From Acidobacteria bacterium UBA2161 (GTDB taxonomy: Bacteria; Acidobacteriota; Vicinamibacteria; Vicinamibacterales; UBA823), in the NCBI GenBank assembly GCA_002328835.1, contig DCWN01000033.1:20332-84331 (forward strand): a stretch of DNA of 64,000 bases. The letters run 5' to 3'. Below the pieces are notes generated by a model. It saw only the letters and a program-made list of their open reading frames with translations. It did not search any database and was not told the origin of the DNA. Position numbers and translations under genes: made by a program. Below, in pieces: positions 9,295 to 17,691 of the stretch; the first letter of the stretch is position 1, and every line of letters starts with the position of its first letter.

Positions 9295-10380
9295 CTAGCG
9301 CCGCAAGCCGAGCCGACGCAGCGCGCCGTCGATCTGCCGAGTGGTGACGTCGTCCACGGTGGTCACGGTGCCGATCGCCGAGGGCAGCACGAAGTGCAGC
9401 TTGCCGGCGACGACCTTCTTGTCCCGCTTCATCGCTTCGACGATCTGCTTCGAGGACAGGTCCGTCACTGAGGGCAGCGGTCCCATGCGCGTGATGAGAG
9501 CCGCGAGCGCCTGTCGGGCGTCCGGCGCCAGCTCGCGTCGGCGTTCGGAGAGGTCTGAGGCCGCGAGCATGCCGTATCCGACCGCTTCGCCGTGTCGGAA
9601 GCGGCGGTACTTCGTGATCGCTTCGAGGGCGTGTCCGACGGTGTGCCCGAAGTTCAGCGCGCGGCGCGGGCCCGCTTCACGCTCGTCAGCCTCGACGATG
9701 GCGGCCTTGATCCGGCAGCATTCGGCGATCACGGGCTCCAGGGCCCGGGGTTTCCGGGCGAAGAGTTCGGAGAGCTCGCGTTCCACCCGCGCGAAGAGGT
9801 CGTGGCTCGAGATCATCCCGTACTTGACGACTTCGTACAGCCCGGCTCGAAACTCCCGCCGCGGCAGGGTCGTGAGCACTGCCGGGTCGATGAGCACGGT
9901 CGCGGGCGCATGGAACGAGCCGATCAGATTCTTGCCCAGGGCGTGGTTGACCCCCACCTTGCCGCCGACCGCGCTGTCGACCTGTCCGAGCAGCGTCGTC
10001 GGGACCTGCACGACCGCGATGCCGCGGAGAAACGTGGCGGCCGCGAAGCCGGCGATATCGCCTACCACGCCGCCACCAACGGCCACCAGGGTCGTCTGGC
10101 GGTCGGCTCCGGCGCGGATCAGTGCTTCATAGATCCGACCGACCGTCTGGATCGTCTTGTAGCGTTCGCCGTCTGGGATCAGGATCGCCTCGGTATCCGG
10201 AAGCGCGGCCTTGACCGCGGCCCCGTGCAGCCGCCACACCGTGGAGTTCGACACGATGAATCGGCGACCCGATGGTGCGGCGTCGTCGATAAGTGACGCC
10301 AGCTTTTCGATCAGCCCGTGCGCAATCTGCACTTGATAGGTGCGGGCGCCCGCGGCGACGTCGATGCGCGTCAGCTTCAT
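9295..10380 (-). CDS. aroB: 3-dehydroquinate synthase
   Basis: The 361-residue protein catalyses the second step of the shikimate pathway, the NAD- and metal-dependent cyclisation of DAHP to 3-dehydroquinate in the cytoplasm. Visible hallmarks are PDGERYKT, the nucleotide loop VGGGVVGDIAGFAAATFLRG, PTTLLGQVDSAVGGKVGVNH, and the metal-ligand region ALNFGHTVGHALE. Length is normal. It is transcribed alone, convergent with the NtrC regulator gene (7-bp gap) and divergent from proS. No other shikimate genes lie in the window. Confidence 0.97.
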   Translation of the reverse strand: MKLTRIDVAAGARTYQVQIAHGLIEKLASLIDDAAPSGRRFIVSNSTVWRLHGAAVKAALPDTEAILIPDGERYKTIQTVGRIYEALIRAGADRQTTLVAVGGGVVGDIAGFAAATFLRGIAVVQVPTTLLGQVDSAVGGKVGVNHALGKNLIGSFHAPATVLIDPAVLTTLPRREFRAGLYEVVKYGMISSHDLFARVERELSELFARKPRALEPVIAECCRIKAAIVEADEREAGPRRALNFGHTVGHALEAITKYRRFRHGEAVGYGMLAASDLSERRRELAPDARQALAALITRMGPLPSVTDLSSKQIVEAMKRDKKVVAGKLHFVLPSAIGTVTTVDDVTTRQIDGALRRLGLRR

Positions 10381-10402
10381 TGTTCGGAGAGGTCGGTCGG
10401 CC

Positions 10403-10430
10403 GATGATCGGATGCTCAGATGATCAGATG
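10403..10430. repeat. Direct repeat between aroB and proS
   Basis: GATGATCGGATG (10403-10414) and GATGATCAGATG (10419-10430) differ by one base and are spaced 16 nt start to start, about one and a half DNA turns. They lie in the 125-bp divergent intergenic region, just before a TAGGAT -10-like box at 10432-10437. They may be operator half-sites. Confidence 0.5.
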
Positions 10431-10505
10431 GTAGGATAGCAGCATATCCAAGTTTTCGCGTGATGCATCCGACAACGTCGGGGCGGGAGAGTGAGGCAGC
10501 GGTCG

Positions 10506-11957
10506 ATGGCGGACAAGAAGGGCGCGTTCGTGACGGAGATCACTCCACGGTCGGAGGATTTCTCGCGCTGGTATCTGGACGTGGTGCGGCGAGCCGAACT
10601 GGCGGACTACTCGCCGGTGAAGGGCAGCATGATCATCCGTCCCTACGGCTACGCGATCTGGGAGTTGATGCAGCAGGCGCTGGACCGGCGCTTTAAGGCC
10701 ACCGGACACCTCAACGCCTATTTCCCGCTGCTCATTCCAGAGAGCCTGCTGCGAAAGGAAGCTGCGCATGTCGAGGGGTTTGCGCCGCAGGTGGCGTGGG
10801 TGACGCAGGGCGGCGACGAGCCGCTCGAGGAGAGGCTCGTGGTGCGTCCGACGTCCGAAGCGATCATCGGGATGATGTACGCCAAGTGGATTCAATCGTG
10901 GCGCGACCTGCCGATGCTGCTGAACCAGTGGTGCAACGTCGTCCGATGGGAGAAGGTGACGCGCCCGTTCCTCCGCACGACGGAGTTTCTCTGGCAGGAA
11001 GGGCACACGGCCCACGAGACCGAGCGCGAAGCCGAGGAGGAAGCGCTCCGCATGCTGGGGGTCTACAAGGATTTCGCCGAACAGGAACTGGCGATGCCGG
11101 TGATCGAGGGGCGGAAGAGCGAGAGCGAGAAGTTCGCTGGGGCCGTGCACACCTACTCGATCGAGGCGCTCATGGGCGATGCGCGCGCGCTCCAGGCCGG
11201 GACGTCACATCATCTCGGGCAGAACTTTGCCAAGGTGTTCGACATCACGTTTCAGGCCAGGGACAAGTCGGTACAGCACGTCTGGCAGACCTCCTGGGGA
11301 TTGTCGACGCGCCTGGTGGGCGGCGTCATCATGACGCACGGTGACGACTCGGGGCTGATTCTGCCGCCCAATGTCGCCCCGCATCAGGTCGTGATTGTGC
11401 CGATCTTGCGGGGGAACTGGCAGGAGACGGTGCTGCCGCACGCCGAGGCGCTGCGCGACGAGCTGGTGGCGGCCGGCGTGCGTGTGAAGCTGGACGCGCG
11501 TGATGAGCACTCGCCCGGCTGGAAGTTCGCCGAGTGGGAGCTTCGCGGTGTTCCGGTGCGGCTGGAGATCGGTCCGAAGGATATCGAGAAGGCGCAGGTC
11601 ATGTCGGCTCGCCGCGATACGCGCGACAAGGCGGCGATACCCCGTGGCGAACTCGTGACGCGTGTCCAGGCGCTGCTCGGCGAGATTCAGCACGACTTGT
11701 TCGAGCGCGCGCGCCAGTTCCGTGACGACCAGACGTCGCACGCGGCATCCTACGAGGAGTTCAAGACGACGATGGACGGTCGGCCCGGCTTCGTCGTGGC
11801 GCCGTGGTGCGGCGATGCGGCCTGCGAAGCGGCGATCAAGACCGAGACGCAGGCGACGATCCGAAACCTGCCGATGCAGGCCGCCGATGTGAGCGGAACG
11901 TGCGTTCGCTGCGACGCGCCCGCGCGCGAGCAGGCCTACTTCGCGAAGGCGTACTAG
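10506..11957 (+). CDS. proS: Prolyl-tRNA synthetase, short (type 3) form
   Basis: ATG 10506 gives 483 residues starting MADKKGAFVTEITPRSEDF; a GTG at 10491 is an alternative. The protein charges tRNA-Pro. It is the archaeal/eukaryotic-like ProS type 3: it lacks the large editing insertion of E. coli-type ProRS, keeps the class II motifs (VVRPTSEAIIGMMYAKWI, TEFLWQEGHTAH, and the motif 3 region), and has the extra C-terminal domain with a cysteine cluster (CGDAAC and CVRC) and a terminal tyrosine (FAKAY). Length fits the type. The gene stands alone with its own divergent promoter region. Confidence 0.96.
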   Translation: MADKKGAFVTEITPRSEDFSRWYLDVVRRAELADYSPVKGSMIIRPYGYAIWELMQQALDRRFKATGHLNAYFPLLIPESLLRKEAAHVEGFAPQVAWVTQGGDEPLEERLVVRPTSEAIIGMMYAKWIQSWRDLPMLLNQWCNVVRWEKVTRPFLRTTEFLWQEGHTAHETEREAEEEALRMLGVYKDFAEQELAMPVIEGRKSESEKFAGAVHTYSIEALMGDARALQAGTSHHLGQNFAKVFDITFQARDKSVQHVWQTSWGLSTRLVGGVIMTHGDDSGLILPPNVAPHQVVIVPILRGNWQETVLPHAEALRDELVAAGVRVKLDARDEHSPGWKFAEWELRGVPVRLEIGPKDIEKAQVMSARRDTRDKAAIPRGELVTRVQALLGEIQHDLFERARQFRDDQTSHAASYEEFKTTMDGRPGFVVAPWCGDAACEAAIKTETQATIRNLPMQAADVSGTCVRCDAPAREQAYFAKAY

Positions 11958-11981
11958 CGGATCATCCAACCGGGAGGGCCG

Positions 11982-12431
11982 ATGCTACGCGTGGGATTCG
12001 CGCTCGCGCTCCTCGTCGCGTGTTCAGGGCCGAGTCCGGCGGAGCAGGCTGCCGGATCGAGCGGGGCGGTGGTTTTTCCCGACGACACTCGTGTTCGGGT
12101 CGAGATCGCCGACACGGCGGCGACCCGAGAGCGCGGCCTGATGTTCCGTGAGTCGATGGCCGAGAATGAAGGGATGATCTTTGTGTTCGACGCCAGCGGG
12201 TTCTATCCGTTCTGGATGAAGGACACCCTGATTCCCTTGGACATGCTCTGGGTGGACGCCGGCGGGCGTGTCGTATCGATTGCGAACTCAGTGCCGCCGT
12301 GTCGGGCGGATCCGTGTCCGACCTATTCGCCCGAGGCCGACGCGCTCTATGTGGTGGAGGTCGTGTCGGGGTTCGCGAAGACCCACGGCGTCGAGGTTGG
12401 CGACGCGCTGACGCTCGTGGGCCTTCCCTGA
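11982..12431 (+). CDS. DUF192 family lipoprotein
   Basis: The 149-residue product begins with a short lipoprotein signal with lipobox LLVAC, so the mature chain starts at about Cys14 and is lipid-anchored. The rest is the DUF192 fold: RVRVEIADTAATRERGLMFR, then FYPFWMKDTLIPLDMLWVD, the conserved centre of the family. The function of DUF192 proteins is not established. A good ribosome binding site (GGGAGGG) lies just before the ATG. It is 24 nt after proS and could be cotranscribed. It contains a Cys pair in PPCRADPCP that may form a disulfide. Confidence 0.85.
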   Translation: MLRVGFALALLVACSGPSPAEQAAGSSGAVVFPDDTRVRVEIADTAATRERGLMFRESMAENEGMIFVFDASGFYPFWMKDTLIPLDMLWVDAGGRVVSIANSVPPCRADPCPTYSPEADALYVVEVVSGFAKTHGVEVGDALTLVGLP

Positions 12432-12448
12432 ACGGCTTCAGTCGACGA

Positions 12449-14155
12449 CTACTGAACGCGGACGACCATCGCCGCCCGGCGGTTCAGGCGCCGCGTCTCT
12501 TCCCGCGAGTTGTCGTGCGCCGGCCGCTCTTCACCGTAGCTGACCGTCCGCAGCCGGCCGGCCCCGATGCCGCGGCTCGTTAGATAGTCGAGCACGGCCT
12601 GCGCACGGCGGTCGCCGAGCGCGAGGTTGTACTCCGCGGTGCCGATGTTGCAGGTGTGACCCTCGATCTCGATCTGTAGCGTCGGGGTCTCCTCGAGCGC
12701 GGCGATCGCCTCGTCCAGCACTCGCACGGCGCTTGGCCGGAGCGAGTACCGGTCGAAGTCAAAGTGCACATCCTCGAAGACGAACTCCCGCACGGCCGGT
12801 CGGACGACCTCCACGGTGACCGTGTCCGAGGCCTCTCCACCGCGCCCGTCCGTGACGGCGACGGCGATCGGCACGGCACCCTCGTCGTCGGGCGCCGTCC
12901 AGGCGGTGTCGGGCGCCGTCGGGTCGGCGAAGCTGCCCGAGCCGGCGCTCCAGCGGTAGCTCAGGGCGTCGCCGTCGGGATCCTGTGCCTGCGAGGTCAA
13001 CTCCGACCGCTCCCCAACGTTGACGGTGCACGGGTTGCACCGCGCGGTGACCGTCGGCGGCTGGTTGCTCGGTGGTGGTGGCGGCGGTGGCGGCGGTGGC
13101 GGCGGCAGCACGTACACCCGGACGCCCGGGTGGTAACCGAGACGGACGAGAAAGTCCATCTTGTCACCGCTCGCCGAATCCTGGCCGGCATCGGATCTCG
13201 AGCCGTGATTGAGGGCGATGTTCAGGCCCGCGCCGGCGAAGAAGCCGCTCGAGGCCTGCCAGAGGACTCCGATCGTGGCGTCCAGGGGGCCACTGGTGGG
13301 GGAGAGCAGCGGCGATAGGGTGCCGTCTTCGGCCGCGAACGGCGTCTCGACCGTGACGTCGTCGAAGGTGGCCTCGCCGTGTAGCTCGGTGAAGAGGCGC
13401 ACGGCGTTCGACGTTGAAAATCCGGCGCCGACGCCCCAGCGAAACCCGTTCGACAGATTGATGCCGCAAGGGCTATTGGCAGCGCAAAGCGTCGAGCCGT
13501 CTGGATCGCCGCGCATGGCGAAGCCACCGAATCCGGACAGTTCGACGCGCCCATTGACGTGCTTGCTGACGATGGCGTCGAGCTCGAAGCTCGGCTCGCC
13601 GGTGCCGATCCCCTCGTCGGTGTCACCCGTGGGCAGTTGAGCCACGGCGCGGATTGCGAAAGCGGCGCCCTGCTGCCGGTGCTCCGACGTCAGATTCACC
13701 TTCGCGCCGATGAGCAGGTCCCCGACGCCGCTGCCCCAGCCGGTCGTCATCAGCGGGTCGTCGTTCGTCAGGCCGCCGAACTCCGAACCATCGGCCCCGA
13801 AAATCGGACGGACGTCGCGGTCGATCCGCGTGACCGTGCGAAACGAGCCGAACAGCTCAACGCGATCTCGAATGCCCACACCGAAGGTGATCGGAAAGTG
13901 CGAAACGTTGGTGAAGCCCTGCTCTCGGTTGAAGCCGATGCGGCCGATCGAGACCGACACCTTGCGGTCGGGCAGAATCTCGCCGGTCGGTACGAACCAG
14001 AGTCCGGTATCCCCGAGGAAGGTCGTCGTGGCCGGCCGCGTGGCGAGTTCGCCCGCGTCATCGTCGGCATCGGCTGACTGTGCAACTGCCGGCGAAGTGC
14101 CGACCATCAGCACCGCCAGCACCCAGCCTGCGAGACCCAAGTACCGCCTCGCCAT
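12449..14155 (-). CDS. OmpA-family outer membrane protein with Ig/PKD-like domain
   Basis: ATG 14155 is chosen because it follows GAGGGAG and opens a clean signal peptide (cut after SPAVAQ, about residue 25); the longer frame lacks both. The 568-residue protein has an N-terminal beta-barrel-like region (about 40-330), a run of prolines (coded by a GGC/GGT-type repeat around 13073-13108), a PKD/Ig-like domain (about 365-445: PPTVTARCNPCTV and DPDGDALSYRWSAGSGSF), and a C-terminal OmpA peptidoglycan-binding domain (about 450-568: HFDFDRYSLRPSA and EIEGHTCNIGTAEYNLALG). It should link the outer membrane to the cell wall. It ends 17 bp from the convergent DUF192 gene. Confidence 0.88.
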   Translation of the reverse strand: MARRYLGLAGWVLAVLMVGTSPAVAQSADADDDAGELATRPATTTFLGDTGLWFVPTGEILPDRKVSVSIGRIGFNREQGFTNVSHFPITFGVGIRDRVELFGSFRTVTRIDRDVRPIFGADGSEFGGLTNDDPLMTTGWGSGVGDLLIGAKVNLTSEHRQQGAAFAIRAVAQLPTGDTDEGIGTGEPSFELDAIVSKHVNGRVELSGFGGFAMRGDPDGSTLCAANSPCGINLSNGFRWGVGAGFSTSNAVRLFTELHGEATFDDVTVETPFAAEDGTLSPLLSPTSGPLDATIGVLWQASSGFFAGAGLNIALNHGSRSDAGQDSASGDKMDFLVRLGYHPGVRVYVLPPPPPPPPPPPPSNQPPTVTARCNPCTVNVGERSELTSQAQDPDGDALSYRWSAGSGSFADPTAPDTAWTAPDDEGAVPIAVAVTDGRGGEASDTVTVEVVRPAVREFVFEDVHFDFDRYSLRPSAVRVLDEAIAALEETPTLQIEIEGHTCNIGTAEYNLALGDRRAQAVLDYLTSRGIGAGRLRTVSYGEERPAHDNSREETRRLNRRAAMVVRVQ

Positions 14156-14202
14156 GTTCGTCTCTCCCTCGGAAGTCGCGTGACCGAATGGACCGAAGTT
14201 AA

Positions 14203-14230
14203 GTAGAACGTACGGATCCTCCAAAGTCAA
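14203..14230 (-). promoter_or_regulatory. Possible promoter of the OmpA-like gene
   Basis: On the minus strand TTGACT (14230-14225), a 16-nt spacer and TTCTAC (14208-14203) lie about 50 nt before the start codon. A TACTTA box at 14205-14200 with a 19-nt spacer is an alternative. The -35 is good and the -10 is poor. Confidence 0.35.
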
Positions 14231-14276
14231 CGGGAAACCGGCGCGTTTCGCCGTGAGATCGCCCTATGGGGCGCGC

Positions 14277-15113
14277 CTACTCGTCGTCTTCAGAGTCTTC
14301 GGGGCGCTTCTTCTGGAACAGCCAGGCGATGCCAATGCTGATGCCGTAGAGGACCATCATCGGCGCGGCCATGGCGGTCTGCGTGACCGGGTCGGCCGAC
14401 GGCGTCAGCACGGCGGCGATGATGAAGATCATGAGGATCGCGTATTTCGTGTTCTTCGCCAGGAACCGCGGCGTGACGAGGCCCAGCTTGGCGAGGAAGA
14501 ACACCAGGGTGGGCAACTGAAACACGATGCCCATGGCCAGCATCATCTTCACGTAGAGCGCGAACACCGGCGCGATGCGCGGCAGGAACTCCATGTAGTC
14601 GGTGGTGAATCCGGCAAAGAAGCGCCACGCCAGTGGAAACACCGCGTAGTGCGAGAACAGTGCGCCGCCCAGGAAGAAGATCGTCGTGAACGCCACGAAC
14701 GGGATGGCGAACCTCTTCTCGTGGGAGTACAGGCCCGGGGCAATGAAGAGCCAGATCTGCGACACCAGGATCGGCATGGCCAGCAGGAGCCCCACCAGCG
14801 CCGCCATCTTCATGTAGAGGAAGAAGGCTTCGGCAGGCTCCGTGTACACGAGGCGCCCGCCAGGGGGCAGCACCTCCTGCAGCGGCACCATGATGAACTC
14901 GAAGATGAACTTGATGAACGCGAACGCGACGACGAAGCCGCCGAGGATGCCGTAGGCGGCGTACACGAGCCGCTTGCGCAGTTCGTCGAGGTGCTCGAGA
15001 AACGACATCCGACCGGCTGAGGAGTCCTCTTCGTCCTCGGCGGGCGGAGGCGTGCCGGGCACTTGCGGTCGCGCGGGTACGGGGTGCGAGTCCCCGGCGG
15101 AATCCGACGCCAT
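14277..15113 (-). CDS. tatC: Twin-arginine translocase subunit TatC
   Basis: The 278-residue protein is the receptor of the Tat pathway, which exports folded proteins. After a 35-residue charged N-terminal extension comes the TatC hallmark FLEHLDELRKRLVYA, then six membrane spans and conserved segments such as YTEPAEAFFLYMK, PILVSQIWLFIAPGLYSHEKR and DPVTQTAMAAPMMVLYGIS. It is 21 nt after tatA on the same strand and is probably cotranscribed from the tatA promoter. Two genes in the window (49701-50981 and 58140-59366) encode proteins with Tat-like signals. Confidence 0.96.
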   Translation of the reverse strand: MASDSAGDSHPVPARPQVPGTPPPAEDEEDSSAGRMSFLEHLDELRKRLVYAAYGILGGFVVAFAFIKFIFEFIMVPLQEVLPPGGRLVYTEPAEAFFLYMKMAALVGLLLAMPILVSQIWLFIAPGLYSHEKRFAIPFVAFTTIFFLGGALFSHYAVFPLAWRFFAGFTTDYMEFLPRIAPVFALYVKMMLAMGIVFQLPTLVFFLAKLGLVTPRFLAKNTKYAILMIFIIAAVLTPSADPVTQTAMAAPMMVLYGISIGIAWLFQKKRPEDSEDDE

Positions 15114-15134
15114 CGAGTTCGGTCAGCGAGACGT

Positions 15135-15503
15135 TCAGGCGCCCGAGTTGGACGGGCTCTGGCTCGGCGGGGGTTCTGCCGGAGCGCTCTCGGCCGGAGC
15201 CGCGGGTTCGGACGCTGGCGCTGTCGGCGTGGCCGGCACCGGAGCCGGCTCTGGCGTCGTCACACTGGGCGCCGAGGAGGGCGTCGTCGTCGAGGCCGCA
15301 GTCGGTGTCGACTCCGGCGTCTTGGTTTCCTCGACTCGGATCTCCTCCTCCAGCGTGTTCCGTAGATCGTTGGAGGCGCGCTTGAATTCGCCGATGCTCT
15401 TGCCCAGCGATCGGCCCAGCTCCGGCAGCTTTCTGGGGCCGAAGATGATCAGGGCAATGACGAAGATGATGATGAGTTCGGGCATTCCGATTGAGCCAAA
15501 CAT
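15135..15503 (-). CDS. tatA: Sec-independent translocase protein TatA/TatB
   Basis: ATG 15503 follows GGAGCGTC and starts [20 protein letters not shown]; the longer open frame upstream is leader sequence. The 122-residue protein has the single N-terminal membrane helix, the hinge [16 protein letters not shown] and the amphipathic helix of TatA/TatB, followed by an unusually long Ala/Pro/Thr/Ser-rich tail (about residues 60-122). With TatC it forms the Tat pore. No second TatA/B gene is nearby, so it may serve both roles. Confidence 0.93.
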   Translation of the reverse strand: MFGSIGMPELIIIFVIALIIFGPRKLPELGRSLGKSIGEFKRASNDLRNTLEEEIRVEETKTPESTPTAASTTTPSSAPSVTTPEPAPVPATPTAPASEPAAPAESAPAEPPPSQSPSNSGA

Positions 15504-15635
15504 GTCCTGACGCTCCTTAAGAACCAGTGTCTCGGCGGTGCCTCGGTCGGACAATTCGGTGCCCGGCGACGGGGAAACGCTCGGCGCCGGAACCACGCCG
15601 TGGTCGGCTGCCAGCGCGTACACGTACCTGATCGC

Positions 15636-15664
15636 ATTATAGAAACGTGCCCCCGCCCGGTCAA
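15636..15664 (-). promoter_or_regulatory. Promoter of the tatA-tatC unit
   Basis: On the minus strand TTGACC (15664-15659), a 17-nt spacer and a perfect TATAAT (15641-15636) precede tatA, with a leader of about 125 nt. It is divergent from the protease promoter 33 bp away. Confidence 0.75.
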
Positions 15665-15696
15665 GCCAGCAGCCCCGCGCCGGTGCTCGGAACTCA

Positions 15697-15725
15697 TTGC
15701 GAACTATGGGCTTATTTGGTACGAT
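15697..15725 (+). promoter_or_regulatory. Promoter of the S41 protease gene, start codon next to -10
   Basis: TTGCGA (15697-15702), a 17-nt spacer and TACGAT (15720-15725) are followed after 7 nt by ATG 15733. The same -10 hexamer is used at 79-84. The expected transcript start coincides with the ATG and there is no Shine-Dalgarno sequence, so the mRNA is probably leaderless. Confidence 0.6.
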
Positions 15726-15732
15726 CCGTTGC

Positions 15733-17352
15733 ATGCGTGCAGCCCAGTCTCTCTCCGCGGCGGTGATGGTGGTCGTGGTGTCGGCGCTCGTCGGCGGCCT
15801 GTTCGGCGGCCGGGCGCTTGCGACACAGGACCGCGTCGCCGAGCGATACAAGGTGTTCTCGAACGCGCTGGCGGCGATCGAGGCCAACTATGTCGAGGAG
15901 GTCGATACCGATCGGTTGGTCTACGGCGCGATCAACGGGATGCTGCAGACCCTCGACCCGCACTCGAGCTTCATGGATCCGCGCACCTATTCCCAGATGC
16001 GTGAACGGCAGGAAGGCCGCTACTACGGCCTCGGCATCACGATTCAGGTGCAGGACGGGGACATCACGGTCATGGCGCTCTTCGACGGGGCACCGGCCCA
16101 CCAGGAGGGGATCCGTCGGGGCGACGTGATCGCCGAAATCGAGGGTGAGTCCGCCTCGGGCTGGACGAGCGACCAGGCGGTGCGCCGGCTGCGTGGCCCG
16201 AAAGGGTCGCCGGTCAACATCGCGATCCGCCGCCAGGGGTACGACGAGTTGATTCCGCTCGAGGTGACGCGCGACGAGGTCAGCATCCCGACGATTCGGG
16301 GCGCATTCATGGTGAATGCCTCGACCGGCTACGTCCGGCTGAGAGATTTCTCGGAAACGACCGACGACGACCTCGGGCTGGCGTTGGAGGATCTGGCCGG
16401 CCAGGGGATGCAGCAGCTGCTGCTGGACCTACGGGACAACCCCGGCGGGCCGCTCGACCAGGCGATCCGCGTGGCCAACCGGTTCCTGCCGCGCGGCGAC
16501 ATGATCGTCTACACGCGCGGTCGGATTCCGAACTCCGATCAGGACTACCACGCGAGCGAGGAGAGCGACTTCACCGACCTCCCGCTGGTCGTCCTGGTGA
16601 ATCGGAACAGCGCGAGCGCGTCGGAAATCGTGGCCGGCGCCATCCAGGACCACGACCGCGGACTGATCGTCGGTGAGACGACGTTCGGTAAGGCCCTGGT
16701 GCAGTCGATCTACCGGGTGAGCGAAGGGGCCGGTCTGGCGTTGACCACGGCACGCTACTACACGCCGAGCGGTCGCCTCATCCAGCGGCCGTGGGATGGC
16801 ACATTCGACGAGTACCTGATGTACTCGATGCGCGACCAGGAAGCCGATCGTCAGCACTCGAGTACCGACCTCAAGTACACCGACGCGGGTCGGCAGGTGT
16901 ACAGCGCGGGCGGCATCGAGCCGGACGAATTCATGGCCGGTCCGGTCGAGGGCTTCGATCCGACGCCGATCGGGCGGCGACTGTTCGCGCGTCAGGCGTT
17001 CCCGCGCTACGCGCAGAAGTACTCGGCGATCGGCGACACGCGCATCCGTGAGCAGGGGCGCGATCGGGTGCTGGTGGACCGCGACTTCGACATGACGGAC
17101 GAGATCGTCGACGATTTCATGCAGTTCCTCGCCCAGGAGCGCGTGGCCATCGACGTCGACGCCCTGGCGGATGACGCGGCGTTCGTGCGAGCGATGATCC
17201 GCTACACGATCGACCTCGACCTGTTCGGCGAGGTCGACGCTCGCCGGCATCTCGTCGAGGTCGACCCGCAGGCGAAGTTCGCGCTGACGCTCTTCGACAA
17301 GGCCGAGGCCCTCACACGCCTGGCGCGGCCTGGGCAGCCAGTCGAGCCCTAG
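15733..17352 (+). CDS. S41-family carboxy-terminal processing protease (CtpA-like)
   Basis: I prefer ATG 15733 (539 residues) because it gives a simple signal/anchor ([21 protein letters not shown]) and agrees with the promoter; TTG 15697 and ATG 15706 lie inside that promoter. Order: signal anchor, cap helices, PDZ domain (about 95-180: [13 protein letters not shown]), then the S41 core. The nucleophile serine lies in [15 protein letters not shown] and the catalytic lysine in [11 protein letters not shown], the Ser/Lys dyad of tail-specific proteases. It cuts C-terminal tails of envelope proteins. A further C-terminal region of about 150 residues follows the protease core. Neighbours are the divergent tat genes and smc downstream. 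Confidence 0.92.
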   Translation: MRAAQSLSAAVMVVVVSALVGGLFGGRALATQDRVAERYKVFSNALAAIEANYVEEVDTDRLVYGAINGMLQTLDPHSSFMDPRTYSQMRERQEGRYYGLGITIQVQDGDITVMALFDGAPAHQEGIRRGDVIAEIEGESASGWTSDQAVRRLRGPKGSPVNIAIRRQGYDELIPLEVTRDEVSIPTIRGAFMVNASTGYVRLRDFSETTDDDLGLALEDLAGQGMQQLLLDLRDNPGGPLDQAIRVANRFLPRGDMIVYTRGRIPNSDQDYHASEESDFTDLPLVVLVNRNSASASEIVAGAIQDHDRGLIVGETTFGKALVQSIYRVSEGAGLALTTARYYTPSGRLIQRPWDGTFDEYLMYSMRDQEADRQHSSTDLKYTDAGRQVYSAGGIEPDEFMAGPVEGFDPTPIGRRLFARQAFPRYAQKYSAIGDTRIREQGRDRVLVDRDFDMTDEIVDDFMQFLAQERVAIDVDALADDAAFVRAMIRYTIDLDLFGEVDARRHLVEVDPQAKFALTLFDKAEALTRLARPGQPVEP

Positions 17353-17409
17353 ACCTAGACCAGCCCGGAATCGCTGGGCGAATACCACATTTTGTGGCGC
17401 ACTTTCATC

Positions 17410-17439
17410 TTGCCCCAAGGGCTAGGCCCTTGGTACACT
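17410..17439 (+). promoter_or_regulatory. smc promoter with 8-3-8 palindrome in the spacer
   Basis: TTGCCC (17410-17415), an 18-nt spacer and TACACT (17434-17439). The spacer is almost wholly filled by the perfect inverted repeat CCAAGGGC-TAG-GCCCTTGG (17415-17433). A third copy of the half-site, CCAAGGGC, lies at 17450-17457 just after the expected start point. This is the position expected for a repressor operator; the regulator is not known. Confidence 0.55.
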
Positions 17440-17581
17440 GCGGCCGTTCCCAAGGGCCGTCGGGTGACTGCCCGGTGAGCACGGGAATGGCGCGTAGCGG
17501 GCCGCAGAGTGCCCTGACGGCACCTTGAGACGGGCCCGAGCCTTGACCCTCATCGGCGGCCCCCGCCTTCGTGATGGCCGC
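17440..17581 (+). ncRNA. Candidate structured RNA in the smc leader
   Basis: GCGGCC at 17440-17445 can pair with GGCCGC at 17576-17581, closing a 142-nt domain; two G-U pairs and one A-U pair extend this stem to 9 bp. Inside are a 7-bp stem at 17458-17477 with loop TGACTG, a stem CGGGCC/GGCCCG (17498-17503 with 17533-17538) that encloses the hairpin GTGCC-CTGAC-GGCAC (17509-17523), and a GGCGG-CCC-CCGCC hairpin at 17556-17568. I do not recognise a known riboswitch, and hallmarks of SRP RNA, RNase P RNA, tmRNA and cobalamin riboswitches are absent. It may be a cis-acting smc leader, a small RNA, or only GC-rich sequence. Confidence 0.35.
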
Positions 17582-17691
17582 TGGAGGGTGCTTGCGACGG
17601 CGGTGTGTGAGCGCTCCCAGCCGCTCGATTGCTGAGGTGTCATGACCTTCGATCGCGCGGCTGTTCGTTCGTACTGCTGAGGGCAGCATTG

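Larger units (their letters stand above)
17353..17691 (+). other. Intergenic region before smc: promoter and structured leader
   Basis: This 339-bp gap has no convincing gene. From left to right it holds weak hairpins after the protease gene (for example CCACA-TTT-TGTGG at 17385-17397), the smc promoter with an internal palindrome, and a GC-rich leader of about 250 nt that can fold into several stems. The last two are listed separately. Confidence 0.6.

Noticed and set aside
13070..13110. Tandem GGT/GGC repeat considered as a short repeat array
   Set aside because: It encodes the polyproline linker of the OmpA-like protein on the minus strand and stays in frame.
17440..17691. smc leader tested for SRP RNA, RNase P RNA, tmRNA, 6S RNA and cobalamin riboswitch
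   Set aside because: None of the hallmark motifs of those RNAs is present, so only a generic structured-leader candidate was kept.
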